From DATEPR01 sp036503065 (lineage in GTDB: Bacteria; Actinomycetota; Actinomycetes; Mycobacteriales; Pseudonocardiaceae): a DNA stretch of 9,907 bases. The position numbers were made by a program, and so were the translations under genes. The notes beneath the pieces were generated by a model. That model was not told the DNA's origin, did not search any database, and was given only the letters and a program-made list of their open reading frames with translations. Positions 5,439 to 9,907 of the stretch are shown one piece after another (the stretch's first letter is position 1; the number at the start of each line of letters is the position of its first letter). The stretch is from contig DASXXM010000499.1 in the NCBI GenBank assembly GCA_036503065.1, positions 1-9,907 on the forward strand, given 5' to 3'.

Positions 5439-6359
5439 GTGTCGCGCATCGCCTATTTCGGGCCACAGGGAACATTCACCGAGCAGGCCGCACTGGGTCT
5501 GGTGCGGCTGGGCAAGGACGAACTCGTTCCGGTGGAGACCGTGGCTGCCGCCCTGGAGGGCGTGCGGGTCGGTGACTTCGACGGCGCCTGCGTGCCGGTC
5601 GAGAACTCCGTCGAGGGCGCCGTCAACGCCACCATGGACGCGTTGACCGACGGGGCGCCGCTGGTCGCGGTGGCCGAAACCGTGCTGCCGATCCGGTTCA
5701 GCGTGCTGGTGCGGCCGGGTACCCGGATCGCCGACATCCGCACCGTCGCCAGCTATCCGCACGCGTTGGCGCAGGTCCGTAAGTGGCTGGCCGAGCACGT
5801 GCCGGCCGCGACCCCGCTCGCCACGACGTCCACGGCGGCCGCCGCGGTCGCGGTGGCGGCGGGGGAGTACGACGCCGCCGTCACCGCGCCGGTCGCCGCG
5901 ACGCACTATCCGCTGGCCGCCCTCGCCACCGACGTGGCCGACGTCGCGGACGCCGTCACCCGCTTCCTGTTGCTGCGCAGGCCCGGTGAGCTGCCGGCGC
6001 CGACCGGCGCGGACCGGACCTCGCTGGTGGCGATCACCGCGGACCGGACCGGCGCGCTGGCCGAACTGCTGATCGAACTCGCCGAGCGGGGCATCAACCT
6101 GACCAGCATCGAGTCCCGCCCGATCAAGGGCCGGTTCGGTGAGTACCGGTTCTTCTTCGACGTCGACGGTCACATCGCCGAGTCCCGGCTCGGCGACGCG
6201 CTGGCGGCCCTGCGCCGCCGGTGCACGTCGGTCCAGTTCCTCGGCTCCTACCCGAAGGCCGACGGCCGGGCCACCACGGCGACGCCGGGCACCACCGACG
6301 CGGACTTCCGGGCCGCGGAGGACTGGGTGGCGCAGGTCAGAGCGGGGCGGGGCGCGTGA
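5439..6359 (+). CDS. pheA: Prephenate dehydratase
   Basis: A 306-residue monofunctional enzyme converting prephenate to phenylpyruvate, the committed step to phenylalanine. The catalytic domain covers about 1-182, beginning RIAYFGPQGTFTEQAA, with the PVENSVEGAVN segment (53-63) and the catalytic TRF motif at 174-176. An ACT domain at about 193-272 carries GALAELL (205-211) and ESRP (225-228), the two motifs that bind phenylalanine for feedback inhibition. A polar tail follows. No chorismate mutase domain is attached, as usual in actinobacteria. GTG 5439 begins exactly at the conserved first strand; the ATG at 5437 is in another frame. The next gene overlaps the stop codon by 4 bases. In Mycobacterium tuberculosis pheA (Rv3838c) is likewise followed by a phosphoglycerate-mutase-like gene (Rv3837c). 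Confidence 0.97.
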   Translation: MSRIAYFGPQGTFTEQAALGLVRLGKDELVPVETVAAALEGVRVGDFDGACVPVENSVEGAVNATMDALTDGAPLVAVAETVLPIRFSVLVRPGTRIADIRTVASYPHALAQVRKWLAEHVPAATPLATTSTAAAAVAVAAGEYDAAVTAPVAATHYPLAALATDVADVADAVTRFLLLRRPGELPAPTGADRTSLVAITADRTGALAELLIELAERGINLTSIESRPIKGRFGEYRFFFDVDGHIAESRLGDALAALRRRCTSVQFLGSYPKADGRATTATPGTTDADFRAAEDWVAQVRAGRGA

Positions 6360-6976
6360 CCGGGTTACGACTCGTTCTGGCACGGCACGCCGAGACCGAC
6401 GCGAACATCCGCCTGGTGCTGGACTCCCTGCCTCCCGGCCCGCCGCTGACCGAGCTGGGCAGGCGGCAGGCCGACGAACTGGCCGAGGCGCTGGCCGTCG
6501 AACCCGTCGCCGCGGTCTACGCCAGCACCGCGCTGCGCGCCCAGCAGACCGCGCAGCCGGTCGCCGCACGCCACGGCCTGACGGTCGAGGTCGCTGAGGG
6601 ACTGCACGAAGTCTTCATGGGCGACTTGGAAGGCACGACCGGCGAGGAGTCGCTGATGGCCTTCATCGCCGTTGCCAAGGCATGGTCGGTCGGTGAGCTG
6701 GACAGGGCGATGCCGAACGGGGAGAGCGCACTGGACGCCATCGGCCGGTTCACCGCCGCGATCGACGGCATCCGAGCACGGCACTCGCACGGCGTGATCG
6801 TCGCGGTCACGCACGGTGCGGTGCTCCAGGTCGGGGTGCCGGCGTTGGCGCCGAACGTGATGGACGTGGGCGAGCGGTCGCTGGTGCCCAACACCGGACG
6901 GATCGTGCTGGACGCCGACGAGACCACGCCGACCGGCTGGCGATGTGTCTCATGGATCGGAACACGGCTCGAATGA
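6356..6976 (+). CDS. Histidine phosphatase (phosphoglycerate-mutase-like)
   Basis: A 206-residue member of histidine phosphatase branch 1. The phospho-acceptor is His11 in LARHAETDAN; the family usually has RHG, here RHA, a tolerated change. Other active-site residues are Arg61 in STALRAQQTA, Glu85 in HEVFMGDLEG and the second histidine His153 in VTHGAV. The substrate is unknown; it need not be phosphoglycerate. GTG 6356 overlaps the pheA stop as GTGA, so translation is probably coupled and both proteins come from one mRNA. The fourth codon is TTA (6365-6367), very rare in such genomes and read by the developmentally controlled bldA tRNA in Streptomyces. An earlier in-frame start inside pheA would lengthen the protein with no family match and is rejected. 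Confidence 0.92.
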   Translation: MTGLRLVLARHAETDANIRLVLDSLPPGPPLTELGRRQADELAEALAVEPVAAVYASTALRAQQTAQPVAARHGLTVEVAEGLHEVFMGDLEGTTGEESLMAFIAVAKAWSVGELDRAMPNGESALDAIGRFTAAIDGIRARHSHGVIVAVTHGAVLQVGVPALAPNVMDVGERSLVPNTGRIVLDADETTPTGWRCVSWIGTRLE

Positions 6977-6994
6977 GCGAAAGCACTGGCCAGG

Positions 6995-7049
6995 CGCATC
7001 CGATCGGACCGCGTGCCGATCTCCGGGGAGTAACGGTCGGTCGGATGCG
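6995..7049. terminator. Structured inverted repeat after the phosphatase gene
   Basis: CGCATCCGA (6995-7003) pairs perfectly with TCGGATGCG (7041-7049). The next bases GGACCG and CGGTCGG prolong the stem imperfectly. A second small hairpin, CTCC-GG-GGAG, sits at 7021-7030 inside the loop. It begins 18 bases after the phosphatase stop and lies upstream of the AAA+ gene promoter. A terminator for the pheA operon is the simplest reading; a structured leader is less likely. Confidence 0.5.
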
Positions 7050-7067
7050 GGCGACGTCTTGTGTCGG

Positions 7068-7084
7068 GCACGTAACCTACGTGC
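7068..7084. promoter_or_regulatory. Palindrome overlapping the likely -10 of the AAA+ gene
   Basis: GCACGTA and TACGTGC flank the bases ACC, a perfect 7-base inverted repeat. TAACCT (7073-7078) inside it fits the TANNNT -10 pattern, 50 bases before the GTG start. An operator over the -10 is plausible. The -35 region is not recognisable. Confidence 0.45.
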
Positions 7085-7128
7085 GGGTTGGGGCGAAAGA
7101 GGGGGGACCGAAGTGAGTGGGAGGCGCG

Positions 7129-8430
7129 GTGAGTGAGGACACGCCGCTGCTGCGCAGCTTGCGCGCGGCGGTGGCGGCCAACACCGACGACGTGCCGTTG
7201 CGCCTGCACCTCGCGCAACTGCTGCTGGACGCCGAACTGACCGAGGAAGCGGTCTCGCACATCTCGGCCGCGCTGCAGCGGGTGCCGAACTCGCCGGAGG
7301 CGCGGGCGCTGATGGCCCGGGTGGTGGCCGTCCGGCCCGAACGCGAGGAGCGCACCGACCGCACCGACCCGCCGAGAAAGCCGGAGCGGCAGACGCTGCG
7401 GAACATGCCGCCGGTCCCGGCGAAGCCCCAGCGTCAGGCAGGCGACGAGCCGACGGAGCGGCACAGCTTCAACTGGATCGCCGCCGAGTACCAGTTCGCG
7501 AACGTGGCCCAGCCCTTCGTGGACAGCGGTACCGCCCCGATGGGCGCCCCGATCCTGTTCGACGTGGAGCAGTCCAAGGTGCGGCTGTCCGATGTCGGCG
7601 GCATGACCGAGGTCAAGCAGCGGCTCAACGCGGCGTTCCTGGCCCCGATGCGCAACCCGGAACTGCGCCGGATGTACGGCAAGAGCCTGCGCGGCGGCCT
7701 GCTGCTGTACGGGCCGCCCGGCTGCGGCAAGACGTTCCTGGCCAGGGCCGTCGCGGGCGAACTCGGCGCCAGGTTCCTCGCGGTGACGCTGGCCGACGTG
7801 CTGGACATGTGGCTCGGCTCGTCGGAGCGCAACCTGCGCGACCTGTTCGCGGAAGCCCGCAGGGCCGCCCCGTGCGTGCTGTTCCTGGACGAGATCGACG
7901 CCCTCGGCCACAAGCGCAGCCAGTTGCGTGGTGGCCAGCGCGGCACGGTGAACCAGCTGCTGTCCGAATTGGACGGTGTGCAACAGGGCAACGAGGGCGT
8001 TTTCGTACTGGCCGCGACGAACCACCCGTGGGACGTGGACGCGGCACTGCGCAGGCCGGGCCGACTGGACCGGATGCTGCTCGTGCTGCCGCCGGACCGC
8101 CCGGCCCGCGAGGCGATCCTGCACTACCACCTGCGGGAACGGCCGGTGAGCGGCGTGAACGTGCGCGACCTTGCCAAGCGCACCGAGGACTACTCCGGCG
8201 CGGACCTGGCCCACCTGTGTGAAACCGCGGCCGAACGCGCCCTGCTGGACTCGGCACGGACCAACAAGCCGCGCCCGATCGGCCCACGGGACGTGGACGC
8301 GGCACTGGCCGAGGTCCGGCCGTCCACCGGCGCCTGGCTGTCCGTGGCGCGCAACGTGGCCGTCTTCGGCAACGGCGACGGCAGCTACGACGAACTGCAC
8401 AGGTACCTGAAACGCCGCCGGATGGCCTGA
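7129..8430 (+). CDS. Vps4/p97-like AAA+ ATPase with helical-repeat N-terminus
   Basis: A 433-residue protein. Residues about 1-70 are a TPR-like helical region (VPLRLHLAQLLLDAELTEEA), then a charged, proline-rich linker of about 40 residues and a conserved-looking segment from HSFNWIAAEYQ. One classical AAA module begins at DVGG (155-158). It has Walker A GPPGCGKT (195-202), pore loop MWLG with Trp228, Walker B FLDEID (252-257), sensor-1 AATN (295-298) and the second region of homology with arginine fingers Arg309 and Arg312. All catalytic residues are present. The C-terminus (YSGADLAHLCETAA) is the helical lid. It should form a ring that pulls or remodels proteins; no protease domain or HbYX tail is present. 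GTG 7129 has GGAGG 4 bases upstream; GTG 7117 would add four residues. The partner TPR membrane protein follows after 9 bases. Confidence 0.93.
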   Translation: MSEDTPLLRSLRAAVAANTDDVPLRLHLAQLLLDAELTEEAVSHISAALQRVPNSPEARALMARVVAVRPEREERTDRTDPPRKPERQTLRNMPPVPAKPQRQAGDEPTERHSFNWIAAEYQFANVAQPFVDSGTAPMGAPILFDVEQSKVRLSDVGGMTEVKQRLNAAFLAPMRNPELRRMYGKSLRGGLLLYGPPGCGKTFLARAVAGELGARFLAVTLADVLDMWLGSSERNLRDLFAEARRAAPCVLFLDEIDALGHKRSQLRGGQRGTVNQLLSELDGVQQGNEGVFVLAATNHPWDVDAALRRPGRLDRMLLVLPPDRPAREAILHYHLRERPVSGVNVRDLAKRTEDYSGADLAHLCETAAERALLDSARTNKPRPIGPRDVDAALAEVRPSTGAWLSVARNVAVFGNGDGSYDELHRYLKRRRMA

Positions 8431-8439
8431 CCAAGGCCG

Positions 8440-9516
8440 ATGCCCGAACGTGCCGCCCAGTCGGGGCCGGACCAGCCGCCGACCGACGCGGTCCTACGGC
8501 TGATCGACGCCGGCCGCGCCGACGACGCGACCGCCATGCTGGCCACGTTCCTGGCCGGCCACCCGGCCGACGCGACGGCGCTGAGCCTGTTGTCGCTGGC
8601 ACACCTGCGCGCCAGACGATGGGACGAGGCGCTGCGCGCGGCGGACGCGGCGATCGGGATCACCCCGGACCACCTGCCGGCCTGGCAGCGGCGCAGCATC
8701 GCCCTGATCGAACTGGACCGCGCCGAGGAGGCAGCGGTCTCGGCAGCCGAGTACCTGCGCCTCGGCCCGGACCTGTGGCCGGCGCACTACACGATGGCCA
8801 GGGTCCTGTACCCGGTGCGCGGCCGCCGCCAGGAAGCCTTGCGGCACGCGGAATACGCGGTAGAACTCGCACCCAACGAGGCAGATACGCACAACCTGGT
8901 CGGCGTGGTCCAGCGATCCCTGGAGAACCGAACGGCCGCAGAGCGGGCCTACCGCGCCGCGCTGGCGATCGACCCGACGCACGCCCTGGCCCGCTCCAAC
9001 CTGGCGTTGCTGCACCTGGGCCACACCGGCACCGCGGAGGCCATGGCCGGCCTGCGGGAGGCCGCCGCGAACGACCCGCAGCAGTTCTCGATCCACCGGA
9101 ACATGGCGCTGGTCTCGGTGCTCGCCCTGGTGCGGCGGAGCAATCGGTTGGCGCAGGCGACACTCGCGTTGGCGCTGTTCGCGTCGTTGTCGCTGGTCGG
9201 GGTCGGCATCGGGCCGCGGCTGATCCTGCTCGGCGTGCTCGTTGCCAGTTGGGTGCTGCTGGGCGGCTGGTGGTGGCTGCGCCTGCGGCCGTATCTGCGG
9301 TCGCTGGTGCCGAGCGCACTGGCGCCGTTGATGCGCCGGTCACACGTCCGCTGGGCCCTCACCGGCATCGCCATCGCCGCGGGGTGTGCGGTAGCGGCAC
9401 TGTTCGGCTGGGCGCCGGAGCTACTGATCGTCGGCTATACAGCGCTCCTGGGCGGCGCCAGCCTGAGCCGAACCCTCACCGCCCGAGACCGCCGCCGAGC
9501 AGCTGACGACGCTTGA
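8440..9516 (+). CDS. TPR protein with four C-terminal membrane helices
   Basis: A 358-residue protein of unknown function. Residues about 14-215 consist of roughly six TPR units, clearest at 45-78 (ALSLLSLAHLRARRWDEAL), 81-110, 113-145, 148-180 and 182-212. The hydrophobic C-terminus has four likely membrane segments at about 240-257, 260-281 (with GGWWWLR), 304-323 and 327-345, ending in a basic tail. There is no signal peptide, so the TPR domain is expected in the cytoplasm. ATG 8440 lies 9 bases after the stop of the AAA+ gene with a weak AAGG site, so the two are surely co-transcribed and probably coupled. The natural reading is a membrane anchor and adaptor for the AAA+ ring. The last 41 bases overlap the convergent DUF397 gene. 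Confidence 0.88.
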   Translation: MPERAAQSGPDQPPTDAVLRLIDAGRADDATAMLATFLAGHPADATALSLLSLAHLRARRWDEALRAADAAIGITPDHLPAWQRRSIALIELDRAEEAAVSAAEYLRLGPDLWPAHYTMARVLYPVRGRRQEALRHAEYAVELAPNEADTHNLVGVVQRSLENRTAAERAYRAALAIDPTHALARSNLALLHLGHTGTAEAMAGLREAAANDPQQFSIHRNMALVSVLALVRRSNRLAQATLALALFASLSLVGVGIGPRLILLGVLVASWVLLGGWWWLRLRPYLRSLVPSALAPLMRRSHVRWALTGIAIAAGCAVAALFGWAPELLIVGYTALLGGASLSRTLTARDRRRAADDA

Positions 9517-9703
9517 CGGCAGCGACAAGCGCCGCCACATCCCCGGACAGCACAGGCCCATCGGGGTTCTTACTGTCCCGAACCGCCCCAGGCCCAACCT
9601 CTACGCAGTTCTCGCCACCACTGCTATAGCTGGACTTCCGCAGCTCCACGCAGTTTTCCTGCGAACTGCTGTAGCTTGACTTCCGCCAGGTCGGATCGCC
9701 CAT
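9476..9703 (-). CDS. DUF397-domain protein with duplicated core motif
   Basis: A 75-residue protein. DUF397 is defined by the W-x-K-S-S-Y-S-x-x-x-x-N-C-V-E-V motif and a later VRDSKNPDGPVL, both present. Here the first motif occurs twice in tandem, RKSSYSSSQENCVE and RKSSYSSGGENCVE, an exact 15-codon repeat. The family partners XRE-type regulators in actinomycete gene pairs such as those around whiJ, where the small protein modulates the DNA-binding one. ATG 9703 has GGGAG 9 bases upstream; GTG 9709 would add two residues but lies only 3 bases from that site. The upstream regulator stops 6 bases before the ATG. The last residues (LLGGGLGR) are encoded inside the end of the convergent TPR gene. 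Confidence 0.9.
   Translation of the reverse strand: MGDPTWRKSSYSSSQENCVELRKSSYSSGGENCVEVGPGAVRDSKNPDGPVLSGDVAALVAAVKRRQLLGGGLGR
9603..9686 (-). repeat. 45-base tandem duplication within the DUF397 gene
   Basis: Two copies begin at 9603 and 9648, exactly 45 bases apart, each with a shared outline of about 39 bases (ACGCAGTT at one end, GACTTCCGC at the other). They differ at several positions, mostly third codon positions and two residues (SQ versus GG), so the duplication is not very recent. Confidence 0.85.
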
Positions 9704-9709
9704 CCACAC

Positions 9710-9907
9710 TCACTCCCGATCATGCTCCCTTGCGATCCTACCAACAAAGGCAGCCGAGTCTGCGGGAGTTAGCGCGACCTTGGCGAGCTCGCTCGCCTGA
9801 CGGCGGAAGAAATCGATCTTTTGCGCGTCCTCAAGGTAGACGCTGGAGGTCGCGCTTTCCAGGTACACGACCGCCTTGTTCCGTGGGAAGTTCATCAGGT
9901 AGAAGGG
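9710..9907 (-). CDS. XRE-family regulator with DUF5753 domain, C-terminal part, partial
   Basis: The frame is open from the right edge to TGA at 9710-9712, giving 65 residues. The segment VVYLES...SSVYLEDAQKIDFFRRQASELAKVALTPADSAAFVGRIARE matches the end of the DUF5753 domain. In actinomycetes that domain follows an N-terminal Cro/C1-type helix-turn-helix in regulators of the WhiJ kind. The DNA-binding part lies beyond the window, so the XRE call rests on this domain and on the DUF397 gene placed directly downstream. The coding strand is visibly less GC-rich than the rest of the window, which may point to separate ancestry. An ATG at 9895 is internal, since the PFYL residues before it continue the domain. 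Confidence 0.8.
   Translation of the reverse strand, partial: PFYLMNFPRNKAVVYLESATSSVYLEDAQKIDFFRRQASELAKVALTPADSAAFVGRIAREHDRE

Noticed and set aside
5400..6569. A 389-codon minus-strand frame opposite pheA
   Set aside because: Its Arg/Gly-rich low-complexity translation lies opposite a certain pheA, so it is a codon-bias artefact.
6517..8400. A 627-codon open frame on the minus strand across the phosphatase and AAA+ genes
   Set aside because: It is antisense to two genes with full family motifs. Its translation is rich in His, Gln, Arg and Val with no domain, typical of a GC-rich shadow frame.
1..9907. CRISPR array, tRNA genes, insertion sequences or prophage
   Set aside because: No spaced direct repeats, cloverleaf with CCA-end stem, transposase motifs, terminal inverted repeats or phage structural genes were found.

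Overview
The window is very GC-rich, with GTG and TTG starts, one rare TTA codon and TANNNT-type promoters. That fits an actinomycete, probably of the Pseudonocardiaceae or a related family; the family is inferred from gene style and content, not from a marker gene. Thirteen protein-coding genes can be supported, two of them cut by the window edges. No rRNA, tRNA, CRISPR array or insertion sequence was seen.

Left part (1-2562). The end of an ABC-exporter ATPase gene, probably cydC, is followed after 2 bases by a GAF-domain sensor histidine kinase. A DevR/NarL-type response regulator and a small three-helix membrane protein lie on the opposite strand and converge on the kinase. The two convergent transcripts meet with their stop codons sharing one TGATCA. 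The kinase and regulator look like a two-component pair tied to cytochrome bd assembly. The small membrane protein resembles the Pycsar/SLATT class of effectors, but no nucleotide cyclase is present.

The 230-base gap 2563-2792 lies upstream of the regulator. It holds a tight group of DnaA-box-like 9-mers (two perfect) at roughly one-helical-turn steps, next to a near-consensus Crp site.

Middle (2793-5321). A GNAT acetyltransferase and a gamma-carbonic-anhydrase-like protein form a minus-strand operon. Divergent from them is a small heat-shock protein (Hsp20) with a HAIR-like HspR operator, a strong ribosome binding site and a strong hairpin terminator. That terminator lies between hsp20 and a convergent macro-domain (ADP-ribose-binding) gene.

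Right-centre (5409-6976). pheA (prephenate dehydratase) is probably read from a leaderless mRNA. It overlaps a histidine phosphatase gene by GTGA; the same gene pair is known in Mycobacterium.

Right part (7068-9516). A two-gene unit encodes a Vps4/p97-like AAA+ ATPase with a helical-repeat N-terminus and a TPR protein with four C-terminal membrane helices. This is the best candidate for an uncharacterised molecular machine. The window ends with a minus-strand pair: the C-terminus of an XRE/DUF5753-type regulator and a DUF397 protein whose core motif is tandemly duplicated. The DUF397 gene overlaps the end of the TPR gene tail to tail. No gene-free stretch exceeds 300 bases.
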